Source: Caryophanales bacterium UBA6356 (GTDB lineage Bacteria; Bacillota_I; Bacilli_A; RFN20; CAG-826). From it: a stretch of DNA of 16,962 nt. Below the pieces are notes generated by a model. It searched no databases and was not told the origin of the DNA. It saw only the letters and a program-made list of their open reading frames with translations. Of the stretch, positions 1 through 6,360 are shown piece after piece (the first letter of the stretch is position 1; each line of letters opens with the position of its first letter). A program made the position numbers and the translations under genes. The DNA lies in NCBI GenBank assembly GCA_002440125.1, contig DJRQ01000014.1, positions 5,295 through 22,256 on the forward strand, given 5' to 3'.

Positions 1-348
1 TATTTTTCTTTTCCTACGACGATTTTTAAAAAAATCGTTAAAGAATGTTTGAACGTTTCGAATATTTTCTTAGCTTCTATCCAAGATGCGGACCTCAAAA
101 ACGATTTAACCTCTTATAGCGCCTCTTCTAATGGCGATGGCGAGCTCTCTTTGTCTTTCGAAGGAAAGAGCCTTCCACTTTCCTCTTTGGTCGAGGGGAA
201 CGATGTGCCTAAAGACGCTTTTAATGGATTTCGTATCTCAATGCAAAACGGTTTCGTCAAGAGTGCGGCTTTAACTTATCTTTATGCCATTGAAGAAACA
301 AAAAACACCAAAAAGGGGACGATTTACTTAGATTTTGAGCTTTTATGA
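1..348 (+). CDS. Unrecognised protein, C-terminal part (5' end outside window)
   Basis: The reading frame is open from base 1 to a TGA stop at 346-348, giving about 115 visible residues. A TTG at 49 could act as a start, but no good ribosome-binding site precedes it and the frame stays open upstream. I therefore read this as the tail of a longer gene. The visible part is rich in serine and alternating polar/hydrophobic residues, suggesting beta structure (for example GELSLSFEGKSLPLSSL). It has no membrane helix. It overlaps the following Vsr-like gene by four bases (ATGA at 345-348), so the two are probably translated together. I do not recognise the family. A link to restriction-modification is only guessed from the neighbour. 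Confidence 0.6.
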   Translation, partial: YFSFPTTIFKKIVKECLNVSNIFLASIQDADLKNDLTSYSASSNGDGELSLSFEGKSLPLSSLVEGNDVPKDAFNGFRISMQNGFVKSAALTYLYAIEETKNTKKGTIYLDFELL

Positions 349-767
349 AAAGAGACGAAGCCACGACCTCCTATACTATGTCCCGCATTCGAGGGAAAGA
401 CACCGGGATTGAAATGCTACTAAGAAGGGCGCTTTTCAAACTCGGCATCCGTTATCGAGCGAATAGCAATCGTATTTTTGGGCATCCAGATATCTCCATT
501 CAAAAATATCGAGTGGCCGTTTTTTGCGATTCGGAGTTTTGGCATGGCTTTCGTTTCTTAGAAAACGAGACCAAAATAAAAACCAACCGCGATTATTGGA
601 TCCCCAAAATCCGTCGCAACATCGCTCGCGATAAGGAAGTCAATGAGCGCTTGGCGAAAGAAGGATATGCCGTTATTCGGTTTTGGGGGAAGGAAATAGA
701 AGAGAACCCTAAAGAGTGCGCTTTGAAAGTCTTAAACGTCCTTCGGGAAAGAGGATATAACAAATAA
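345..767 (+). CDS. vsr: Vsr-like very short patch repair endonuclease (variant)
   Basis: The 140-residue product fits the Vsr family, which nicks DNA beside T:G mismatches left by deamination of 5-methylcytosine. Family landmarks are visible: an N-terminal MSRIRGKDT segment (12-20), the GHPDIS motif with the likely catalytic Asp49, the FCDSEFWHG core (60-68), the YWIPKIRRNIARD helix (84-96) and the closing VIRFWGKEI (110-118). Aligned by eye to E. coli Vsr, Asp51 and His69 are kept as D49 and H67. The T63-H64 pair is replaced by C61-D62, and the zinc-ligand positions C66 and C117 are E64 and K116. It may therefore be a zinc-free branch. No cytosine methyltransferase is in the window; one could lie upstream. 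It starts inside the stop region of the preceding gene and ends with TAA just before a terminator. Confidence 0.85.
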   Translation: MKRDEATTSYTMSRIRGKDTGIEMLLRRALFKLGIRYRANSNRIFGHPDISIQKYRVAVFCDSEFWHGFRFLENETKIKTNRDYWIPKIRRNIARDKEVNERLAKEGYAVIRFWGKEIEENPKECALKVLNVLRERGYNK

Positions 768-790
768 AAAAGACCCGTTAAGGTCTTTTT
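767..790. terminator. Bidirectional intrinsic terminator between convergent genes
   Basis: A 9-base-pair stem (767-775 with 782-790, AAAAAGACC / GGTCTTTTT) encloses a 6-base loop. The flanking A and T runs give a U-tract on either strand. It lies directly after the stop of the Vsr-like gene and just beyond the stop of the minus-strand gene ending at 807, so it can serve both. Confidence 0.8.
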
Positions 791-806
791 GGATTTAAGT
801 TCGAAT

Positions 807-1277
807 TTATTCGACGCTGATTTTCTTTTTGCCGAAAGCAATGGAAATCAATCCGAGGGCTGCCGCTATAAAAGCGAATACCGAAACGCAAATAGGACCG
901 GGCCCCAAAGCGACTTCGAGGTTTGTGATGCCGTTTGCCGATACATAGAAGGTCGAAGCGAACAAATAAAGAACGCCGCCAATAGCGCCAAGAACAAGTT
1001 CGACTAGCCCTGTGATTTTGCTCCCTTTCTCGCCAAAGAAGGTGCCCATCAAAGTGACAAGCATAAGGAGTCCGACTAAAACCATCGCGATGACTAATGG
1101 CACGACGACATTTCTAAAATCGCCACCCTCCATAGCATAAATTGCTTGGAAGCAATTGCCTCGAACGTAGTAGCTATCATCCGAGAAGGATGGGGCGAAG
1201 TTACAAAAGAAGCTCACCGTAGCCGCTATAAAGGCTAGGAAGTTCAGGATTCTTGTCAAAGAACGGGTTTTTTTCAT
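807..1277 (-). CDS. Small four-helix membrane protein, unknown function
   Basis: The 156-residue product has four hydrophobic segments at about residues 10-29, 57-80, 87-111 and 124-148. It has a basic N-terminus (MKKTRSLTR) and a basic C-terminal tail (GKKKISVE), consistent with both ends in the cytoplasm. The loop between helices 1 and 2 carries two cysteines nearby (C25, C42) and acidic/aromatic residues and would lie outside. The ATG at 1275-1277 is preceded by a purine-rich GAGAG stretch about seven bases away. It is a single-gene unit transcribed away from the lipoprotein gene and ends at the shared terminator. I do not recognise a family. Confidence 0.75.
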   Translation of the reverse strand: MKKTRSLTRILNFLAFIAATVSFFCNFAPSFSDDSYYVRGNCFQAIYAMEGGDFRNVVVPLVIAMVLVGLLMLVTLMGTFFGEKGSKITGLVELVLGAIGGVLYLFASTFYVSANGITNLEVALGPGPICVSVFAFIAAALGLISIAFGKKKISVE

Positions 1278-1413
1278 AATTATCTCTCTTTTCCAATCCG
1301 CTTCTTATAGAAGGGATAACGATGGTATTTTACCCTTTGGTGTTCCTTTTGCAAACTCTCCGTTTCTCTTTTTCTTTCTCTTTTCTTAACTTTGTTCGAT
1401 AATTCAATAGGTT

Positions 1414-2631
1414 ATGAATAAGAAAATCGCTTTATATGGGCTTATATTGCCTCTTATCGTCTCTTGCTCTCCGGAAGCGGCCGGCTCGAAAGGATCTCCT
1501 GTTTATACTGTCACTTTCCTTGACGATAATGGGACTTCTATCGGCTACGCTTATGTGATTGAGGGCAAGAAGGCCATTTTCAAAGACAACGATCCCTCTT
1601 CCCCCTATGATTATTTGCCAAAGTCCAAGAAGCGGGATGAGGGAATCAATGCTTCTCATTATGTATTTGATGGCTGGGAAGGCAAATACGACGAGAGCTA
1701 TGGCGAAGAGATTGTCGAAATCGATCCTTCGCGAATCCTCCACGATTGTACTTTAAAGGCGAAATTTGCTCGCAAATCCTATGGTTTTAAGGTCTCTTTT
1801 CGGAGCGAAATGAAGACGCTTTATGGGATTTCTCTCGAGGACAATTCTCTTGCCTATGGCAATGGAGTCTCCTTTGATAAGTACTATGAGCCTTCTTCCG
1901 ATGGCGTTCTTCCTTTGGTCTACCCCTTTAAAGAGGATCCGCAAATGGAATCCTCCCATCATTTCTATTACGAAGAAGCTTCTTTTGAGGGATGGAATGT
2001 TTTATCGGGCGATTCCAAAAAAGGACATTCTTTCGTCTTCGACAAGGAAAGGAAATGGAACCTCAAATTCGAGATGGCCGAATGGAACCATGACGAAGCT
2101 CCGAGCGTCGAAGCCGATGAAAAAGCTGGTACGTTCCTTCTTAATGCGGCTTATAACGAAAAAGGGCAACCGGATTATCCCGCTTTCTTTAGCAATGGGG
2201 AATCTTGGGTTTCTTTAGGGCTTCTTTCAAGAACCCCGACTTTGACATTCGATGCGTCTTATAGCACGAAGCGCCGTTCTTTCGAAGTCTACGAATATGC
2301 TTCGAAAGAGGATGCCTTAACAAGGAAAGGCGGCCATCTTTTGGGGACTCTTCCTTATGGGACCCGCTTGGAAATTGACGCCACATCTTCCTCTAGCCTC
2401 CTTCGCTACGCCAAAGACGAGGACAACGATGGCGTTTTCGATGAAACCCCATCTTCCAAAAATTTGTCTTATGTCTCTCCTATTCAAGAATGGGGTGGTT
2501 TTTGCTATGGATTTTCGAATTTTGAAGGACAAATCCCCCTTCAAATCGTCGATGATCGCTATCCTCTCGACTTCTCGCATATAACTTGCCATACCGCTTT
2601 ATACCCCCTTCAAAACATGGAGGAAAAATAA
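1414..2631 (+). CDS. Surface lipoprotein with Listeria-Bacteroides-type repeats
   Basis: The 405-residue product begins with a lipoprotein signal peptide: a short basic start, a hydrophobic stretch and a lipobox LIVSC with the lipidated cysteine at C18. Two related modules follow. The first, at about 31-118, runs from YTVTFLDDNG to YVFDGW and a closing ALKAKF-like strand. The second, at about 122-220, runs from FKVSFRS to SFEGW and LKFEM. This pattern (V-T-F start, F-x-G-W middle) recalls the InlB B-repeat / Listeria-Bacteroides repeat (PF09479) of surface proteins; the match is by eye. Residues 335-343 (DEDNDGVFD) look like a calcium-binding DxDxDG loop. No enzyme motif is seen. The stop codon overlaps the next start (TAATG), so it is coupled to the CmpB-like gene. 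The role is probably at the cell surface. Confidence 0.8.
   Translation: MNKKIALYGLILPLIVSCSPEAAGSKGSPVYTVTFLDDNGTSIGYAYVIEGKKAIFKDNDPSSPYDYLPKSKKRDEGINASHYVFDGWEGKYDESYGEEIVEIDPSRILHDCTLKAKFARKSYGFKVSFRSEMKTLYGISLEDNSLAYGNGVSFDKYYEPSSDGVLPLVYPFKEDPQMESSHHFYYEEASFEGWNVLSGDSKKGHSFVFDKERKWNLKFEMAEWNHDEAPSVEADEKAGTFLLNAAYNEKGQPDYPAFFSNGESWVSLGLLSRTPTLTFDASYSTKRRSFEVYEYASKEDALTRKGGHLLGTLPYGTRLEIDATSSSSLLRYAKDEDNDGVFDETPSSKNLSYVSPIQEWGGFCYGFSNFEGQIPLQIVDDRYPLDFSHITCHTALYPLQNMEEK
2619..2623 (+). promoter_or_regulatory. Ribosome-binding site that fixes the start of the CmpB-like gene
   Basis: GGAGG lies seven bases before the ATG at 2631. It sits inside the last codons of the lipoprotein gene and favours 2631 over an upstream in-frame start at 2586. 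Confidence 0.8.
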
Positions 2632-3419
2632 TGACTCCCTTCTTCGTTTTCCTTGGATTAAGCGGCCTCTTTTTCTTGGGTGGAACGATTGGCTGGATAA
2701 TAGAGCTTTTCTTCCGACGCTTCTTCTCCCAAAAAAGATGGGTGAACCCAGGGTTTCTAACAGGGCCTATGCTCCCTCTATACGGATTCGGGCTTGTTGG
2801 TTTTTACATATTCGCCAACTTCATTCCTTTTCATTCGCTTCCTTGGCCCACTTGGGCGAGCGATTTGCTTGCGGTCCTTGTGGCCGGAGTTGCCATGACT
2901 CTTATAGAGTATCTTGCCGGCCTTATTTTCATAAAAGGTCTCAAAGTGACTCTTTGGGATTATTCGAAAAGACCTGGAAATATCCAAGGCATTATTTGCC
3001 CCTTGTTTAGCTTCTTTTGGCTGGTTATTGGCGCTTTCTACATTTATTTGATCAATCCTTTGTTTGTCGTTGTCTATGATTTCACCGTCGATAACTATGG
3101 CGTTGTCGGCTTCTTCCTTGGGTTATGCTATGGGCTCTTATTTGTGGACTTTGGTTGGTCGCTTGGCTTACTTACAAAGATTCGAAAGGCCGTCAGAGAT
3201 TCCAAACTTGTCGTTTCTTGGGAGAACATCAAAGTCTCCATCCAAGATCATTACCGCAAACTTCAAGAATCCCATCCTTGGATTTTCGCTTTCAAAACGA
3301 AAAGAGAGGAGTGGAGCGCCCTTATGAACGAATATCTCTTGGGGCTTAAGCAAAAAAACGCTCTCCGCTTGGAAGAGGAGAGGCATAAAGCGGAATTGAA
3401 GAAAGAAAAAAAACGCTAG
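2631..3419 (+). CDS. CmpB-like membrane protein (putative type IV ABC-transporter permease, PF06541)
   Basis: From the ATG at 2631 the product is 262 residues. It carries the conserved blocks of the PF06541 family, annotated as putative ABC-transporter type IV: GWIIE (21-25), GFLTGPMLPLYGFG (41-54), TLIEY (90-94) and WDYSKRPGNIQG (109-120). Hydrophobic segments lie at about 5-25, 47-65, 78-101, 122-145 and 158-180, giving five to six membrane helices. A hydrophilic, charged tail (about 183-262) ends in lysine-rich ELKKEKKR and is probably a cytoplasmic helix. The family's true transport role is poorly established, and no ATPase gene is adjacent. It overlaps the lipoprotein gene by one base (TAATG) and shares its final CTAG with the stop of the convergent rdgB. 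Confidence 0.85.
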   Translation: MTPFFVFLGLSGLFFLGGTIGWIIELFFRRFFSQKRWVNPGFLTGPMLPLYGFGLVGFYIFANFIPFHSLPWPTWASDLLAVLVAGVAMTLIEYLAGLIFIKGLKVTLWDYSKRPGNIQGIICPLFSFFWLVIGAFYIYLINPLFVVVYDFTVDNYGVVGFFLGLCYGLLFVDFGWSLGLLTKIRKAVRDSKLVVSWENIKVSIQDHYRKLQESHPWIFAFKTKREEWSALMNEYLLGLKQKNALRLEEERHKAELKKEKKR

Positions 3420-3437
3420 TGCTCTTTTAGATAAGCG
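3406..3437 (-). terminator. Possible rdgB terminator inside the end of the CmpB-like gene
   Basis: On the minus strand, just around the rdgB stop, a short GC-rich stem (CGCT at 3434-3437 with AGCG at 3414-3417) is followed at once by eight Ts (complement of 3406-3413). The stem is only four pairs with a long loop, so strength is uncertain. The T run is the complement of codons for the lysine-rich tail of the opposing protein. Confidence 0.35.
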
Positions 3438-4006
3438 AGGAGCTTTTCGATCGCCTTTCCTCTATGGGAGAAGCGACTTTTCGTTTTTTCGTCGCACTCT
3501 CCGAAATTCACGTTCCCTTCCTTCGAATGGAAAATGGGATCATAGCCAAAACCGCCTTCCCCCTCGATTTCTTTAAGGATAGAACCTTCACAGACGCCTT
3601 CAAAGGAATGGACGCAATCTTTCTCCAAAAGGACGAGCACGCAATGGAAGGAAGCGTCTCTTTCCGATTCTTTTTTCATCTTTTCGAGGATGATTCTATC
3701 TGCCTCCAAGGAAGTCGGTGCCAGACTTTCGAGATAGCGGGCGCTAAAAATGCCGGGAAAATTCTTTCCAAGCGCAACAATTTCGATGCCAGAATCATCG
3801 GCCAAAACCGGAAAGGGCGAGTAGGGGAGAATGGCTTTTGCCTTTAAGAAAGCGTTCTCTTGATAGGTTTTTCCAGTTTCTTCGACTTCTATGCCTTTTA
3901 CGAACTCTTTTTCGCTATGGACTTGGATTCCGAGAGGCTTTAAGTAGTCTTGAAACTCCTGAAGTTTATGGGGATTATGCGTTGCTAATGTGAGATCCTT
4001 GATCAT
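3416..4006 (-). CDS. rdgB: XTP/dITP diphosphatase (RdgB/HAM1 family)
   Basis: This enzyme hydrolyses non-canonical purine nucleotides (ITP, dITP, XTP) to monophosphates and keeps them out of DNA and RNA. From the ATG at 4004-4006 it has 196 residues, the usual family length. Visible motifs are the nucleotide-binding ATHNPHKLQEF (8-18), the catalytic ADDSGIEI (69-76), PGIFSARY (84-91), GGFGYDPIF (151-159) and SHRGKA (180-185). A TTG 30 bases upstream is also in frame, but the ATG has an AAAGG-type site about nine bases before it and gives the family's normal N-terminus. The gene overlaps the end of the transporter gene by 32 bases, so translation is probably coupled. Its stop is shared with the convergent gene through the palindrome CTAG. 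Confidence 0.95.
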   Translation of the reverse strand: MIKDLTLATHNPHKLQEFQDYLKPLGIQVHSEKEFVKGIEVEETGKTYQENAFLKAKAILPYSPFPVLADDSGIEIVALGKNFPGIFSARYLESLAPTSLEADRIILEKMKKESERDASFHCVLVLLEKDCVHSFEGVCEGSILKEIEGEGGFGYDPIFHSKEGNVNFGECDEKTKSRFSHRGKAIEKLLAYLKEH

Positions 4007-5390
4007 TTTTATTCGCCTTTTTCCTTTCGATATCAAGCCAAATGGTTGGCGCTATAGAAAGGATTATAAAGCCTAAAGCGACAAAGAACATGACGTTTGA
4101 AGGCGTTTTGCCATTGAGAGCGAAATTCGTTTCGTCTCTATAGCTTGAAATCGGGAAAAGAGCACTTGAGATAAGAGGTCCTGTGACCATTGGCAAAAGG
4201 ACGCAAAACACCATTCGGATGCCTTGAAATAAACCGACTTCCTTTTTGGGCGTCAAGTCCCGAAGGATGGCGCCAAGTATGGAAGTGGTGACGAGGTATC
4301 CGGTGATGAGAAAGGTTCCAAAGACGATGATTCCGGCCATGTTCTTGGAAAAACCAAGCCCCAATAACCCGATCACCGAGAAGATGAAGGAGAGGTAAAG
4401 CTGTTTGACTCGGTCGAAGCGGTCCAAGAAGAAAAGACCGTTTAAGATGGCGATAATGCTGCTTACCACGAAAATCACGGCTATAGCGATATAGAAGTCC
4501 AATCCGATAAGCCCAATACCCCCAATTGAGGTATCGAGTTGGAGATAAACCATGTAATAAGGCATAAATGAATTTACGGCACTATTGAAAGCGAAGAAGA
4601 CGAGCAACGCGATATAGAAGAGTTTGTTGTTCTTAATGATGTTTGGCTTAAAGCCATGGACCAGGTTTTTCCAATAGGATTCATCGCGATTGGGAAGGCA
4701 CTTATCTTTAGGGATCAAGAAAAGGGAAAGGACGCCGCTAAGCGTGACCAATACGCCGCAAACGATAAAATAAATGAACCAACCGCTCGCTAAAGCGCTT
4801 GCGCTTGTTTTATAAACGCCGTTGGCGATTTGCTCCTTTAAGTAGTCATCGGGCGTAGCCCCAACGTGAAGAGGCATGCCGATTACCATCATCACAACGT
4901 TTGCAAACAATGGGAGGATGGAGAGGAAGCTTTCCACTTTGCCACGGTTGCCACTATCGGTCATATCCGTGACCATAGCATTGAAACAAGCATCACTTGC
5001 CGTGCTTCCAAAAAATGTCATAAGACAATCGATGACAACCATCCATACACCAACCATCATGATGGCTTTTTCAGCGCCATAAAGGGCTTCCATATTGTCT
5101 TTGCTAATGAAGCCAAAAGAGAAAACGGTGATACCCCAAATGATAAAACCCCAGGAAATAAATGCTTTTCTTTTTCCGACTTTGTCGCTTAGCGTTCCCA
5201 TGAAGAATGTCGTCAACGTAGCCATCAAAGCGCTGAAAATAGTCATATAAGTGATGGCGTCGCTATTGCCGGTTTGGGAAAACACCCAAAGATTGATGTA
5301 GTTGTTTTCGATCGCCCAGGCGAGTTGTCCGATAAAACCGACGATAGCAATTGTCGACCAAAACCGACCGCCAAGCTTTTTCTTTTCCAT
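3975..5390 (-). CDS. MFS transporter of GPH (sugar:cation symporter) type
   Basis: The 471-residue product has about twelve hydrophobic segments and the MFS motif A between helices 2 and 3 (GTLSDKVGKRKAF, 65-77). The TDMTDSGNRGKVE stretch in the first half resembles that of MFS/GPH proteins that move glycosides or other small solutes with a cation. The long loop around residues 170-200 and a central hydrophilic loop (PKDKCLPNRDESYW) separate the two halves. The substrate cannot be read from sequence, and no sugar enzyme is adjacent. The ATG at 5388-5390 has GAGGAC about eight bases upstream. The charged C-terminus is encoded where rdgB begins, making a two-gene unit. Confidence 0.85.
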   Translation of the reverse strand: MEKKKLGGRFWSTIAIVGFIGQLAWAIENNYINLWVFSQTGNSDAITYMTIFSALMATLTTFFMGTLSDKVGKRKAFISWGFIIWGITVFSFGFISKDNMEALYGAEKAIMMVGVWMVVIDCLMTFFGSTASDACFNAMVTDMTDSGNRGKVESFLSILPLFANVVMMVIGMPLHVGATPDDYLKEQIANGVYKTSASALASGWFIYFIVCGVLVTLSGVLSLFLIPKDKCLPNRDESYWKNLVHGFKPNIIKNNKLFYIALLVFFAFNSAVNSFMPYYMVYLQLDTSIGGIGLIGLDFYIAIAVIFVVSSIIAILNGLFFLDRFDRVKQLYLSFIFSVIGLLGLGFSKNMAGIIVFGTFLITGYLVTTSILGAILRDLTPKKEVGLFQGIRMVFCVLLPMVTGPLISSALFPISSYRDETNFALNGKTPSNVMFFVALGFIILSIAPTIWLDIERKKANKNDQGSHISNA

Positions 5391-5777
5391 AAAATGTGTC
5401 CTCTTGGATGGATTTCTTTTCCTATTTTATTCTTTTTATGGACCGAAAACGAACAATGAAAATACCTCTACGGCGTTTTCTTGATGTCACTATCTCGCTA
5501 AGGACCCCTAAGTTCGAACGTCCGAGGCTTTTAAAATAAGATTCGAACCAGGATAGAAGAAGGGGGATAGGCTTACCGCTTTTTCATGTTTATCTTCGAA
5601 CTTCTTTGCGAAAATCGCTTTTCTTTGTTGTTAAAGAACATCGAAAGAATGGAAACGAATGAATTCCAAAAAGCGGAGGAAAAGAGATTGGAAGACTTTT
5701 TTCTTGGAATGCTAGAATTGAATTCGACTTCGTTCGAATGCGTCCGAACGCCTGGAATCAGGCTCGCTTTTGAAAAT
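5391..5777. other. Gap of about 390 bases with no supported gene
   Basis: This stretch holds the upstream region of the transporter gene (minus) and the space after the tRNA terminator. An open frame from 5586 on the plus strand runs through the terminator and antisense to tRNA-Gly and is not credible. A perfect 6-base inverted repeat lies at 5731-5736/5745-5750 (CGTTCG / CGAACG), and a similar TTCGAACGTCCGA string occurs near 5513. I could not identify a promoter with both boxes, a known RNA or a regulator site. Confidence 0.4.
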
Positions 5778-5798
5778 AAAAACCTCCCAATCGGGAGG
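5778..5798 (-). terminator. Intrinsic terminator of the tRNA-Asp/tRNA-Gly unit
   Basis: On the minus strand a six-pair GC-rich stem (CCTCCC at 5783-5788 with GGGAGG at 5793-5798, 4-base loop) is followed by five Ts and a further T-rich stretch. It sits 14 bases beyond the CCA end of tRNA-Gly. Confidence 0.85.
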
Positions 5799-5811
5799 GC
5801 TCTACCTTATC

Positions 5812-5885
5812 TGGAGCAGGTGACGGGAATCGAACCCGCGTATTCAGCTTGGAAGGCTGAAGTTCTACCATTGAACTACACCTGC
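5812..5885 (-). tRNA. tRNA-Gly (anticodon TCC)
   Basis: The cloverleaf reads cleanly on the minus strand. The acceptor stem is GCAGGTG (5879-5885) with CACCTGC (5816-5822). The D-arm contains GTTCAATGGTAGAAC, the anticodon stem is TCAGC/GCTGA around loop CTTCCAA, and the T-loop is TTCGATT within a GCGGG/CCCGT stem. The discriminator is T, as usual for bacterial tRNA-Gly, and the CCA end is encoded (5812-5814). It is 74 bases with CCA, three bases after tRNA-Asp, so the two are one transcript. Confidence 0.96.
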
Positions 5886-5888
5886 AAG

Positions 5889-5965
5889 TGGCGGACCATA
5901 CGAGATTCGAACTCGTGGTCTCCTCCGTGACAGGGAGGCATGTTAGACCGCTACACCAATGGTCC
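5889..5965 (-). tRNA. tRNA-Asp (anticodon GTC)
   Basis: The acceptor stem is GGACCAT (5959-5965) with ATGGTCC (5893-5899). The anticodon stem CCTCC/GGAGG holds loop CTGTCAC with anticodon GTC, and the T-arm is ACGAG/CTCGT around TTCGAAT. The discriminator is G, expected for tRNA-Asp, and CCA is encoded (5889-5891). It is first in a two-tRNA unit with tRNA-Gly. Confidence 0.96.
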
Positions 5966-5978
5966 GGGTGCGTGAAAG

Positions 5979-5987
5979 AATATAGCA
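5979..5987 (-). promoter_or_regulatory. Extended -10 promoter for the tRNA pair
   Basis: The minus strand reads TGCTATATT at 5987-5979, an extended -10 (TGn plus TATATT). A start about seven bases downstream would fall near 5972, leaving a leader of only a few bases before mature tRNA-Asp at 5965. The -35 region is poor (TTTCCC at 17 bases). Confidence 0.45.
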
Positions 5988-6010
5988 CAAGGGGAAGAAT
6001 AGGGAAAGGG

Positions 6011-6063
6011 AAAAGATTAAAACTTCGCTCAAGACGAGGCTATTTTAATTTTGCGAAGCGAAG
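6011..6063 (-). terminator. Weak candidate terminator after thioredoxin
   Basis: On the minus strand a seven-base arm CTTCGCT (6057-6063, in the last thioredoxin codons) can pair with AGCGAAG (6023-6029), followed by TTTTAATCTTTT (6022-6011). The loop is long (27 bases), so this is tentative. If it fails, thioredoxin transcripts would read into the tRNAs. Confidence 0.3.
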
Positions 6064-6348
6064 AAGACTGTCTTCAGGAAGGTAGCCAACGCGCATATCG
6101 ATGGCTTTCCCATCCTCGAAAAGAATAAGAGTTGGAATGGATTGAATGCCATATTTGGCAGCGATTTCCGGAGCTTTATCGACATCCACTTTGATGATGT
6201 CGATTCCTTCGTGCTCTGAGGCGATCTTCTCTAGAATCGGCCCTAAGGCATTGCAAGGTCCGCACCAAACGGCAAAGAAATCGACCAACGCTTTCTTTCC
6301 TTTGGTTGCTTCTAAGAATTCATTTGTATTTTCGATATGTTTTAGCAT
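6040..6348 (-). CDS. trxA: Thioredoxin
   Basis: This is a complete 102-residue thioredoxin, a cytoplasmic protein that reduces disulfides in proteins and is itself reduced by thioredoxin reductase. The active site is WCGPC (W28, C29, C32), preceded by the usual LVDFFAVW strand (21-28). The conserved cis-proline is P72 in SIPTLILF, and VDVDKAP (54-60) and VGY (near 88-90) are also in place. No signal peptide is present. The ATG at 6346-6348 has GAGGAC upstream, overlapping the end of the TraX-like gene 12 bases away, so it is the last gene of a three-gene operon. No reductase is in the window. Confidence 0.95.
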   Translation of the reverse strand: MLKHIENTNEFLEATKGKKALVDFFAVWCGPCNALGPILEKIASEHEGIDIIKVDVDKAPEIAAKYGIQSIPTLILFEDGKAIDMRVGYLPEDSLLRFAKLK

Positions 6349-6360
6349 TATTAAGTCCTC

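Noticed and set aside
19..38. Perfect nine-base inverted repeat ACGATTTTT / AAAAATCGT
   Set aside because: It lies inside an open frame, is almost all A/T and has a two-base centre. It is more likely chance in AT-rich codons than a terminator.
1398..1403. GATAAT as -10 of the lipoprotein gene
   Set aside because: The -35 position matches poorly (TTTCTC) and the predicted start is almost on the ATG, so support is too thin to list.
2586..2630. Upstream start for the CmpB-like gene
   Set aside because: It lies deep in the lipoprotein gene with no ribosome site. GGAGG before the ATG at 2631 is far better, and the family N-terminus fits.
3464..3847. 127-codon plus-strand open frame
   Set aside because: It is the antisense shadow of rdgB, whose conserved motifs are clear on the other strand.
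4007..4036. TTG start extending RdgB by ten residues
   Set aside because: The ATG at 4006 has a suitable ribosome site and gives the normal N-terminus just before the nucleotide-binding motif.
5512..5560. TTCGAAC and ATTCGAACC strings resembling tRNA T-loops
   Set aside because: The flanking bases cannot form a T-stem and no acceptor or anticodon arm is present.
5586..5930. 114-codon open frame on the plus strand
   Set aside because: It runs through the tRNA terminator and antisense through tRNA-Gly into tRNA-Asp. Its QVTGIEPAYSAW tail is a well-known spurious translation of a tRNA complement.
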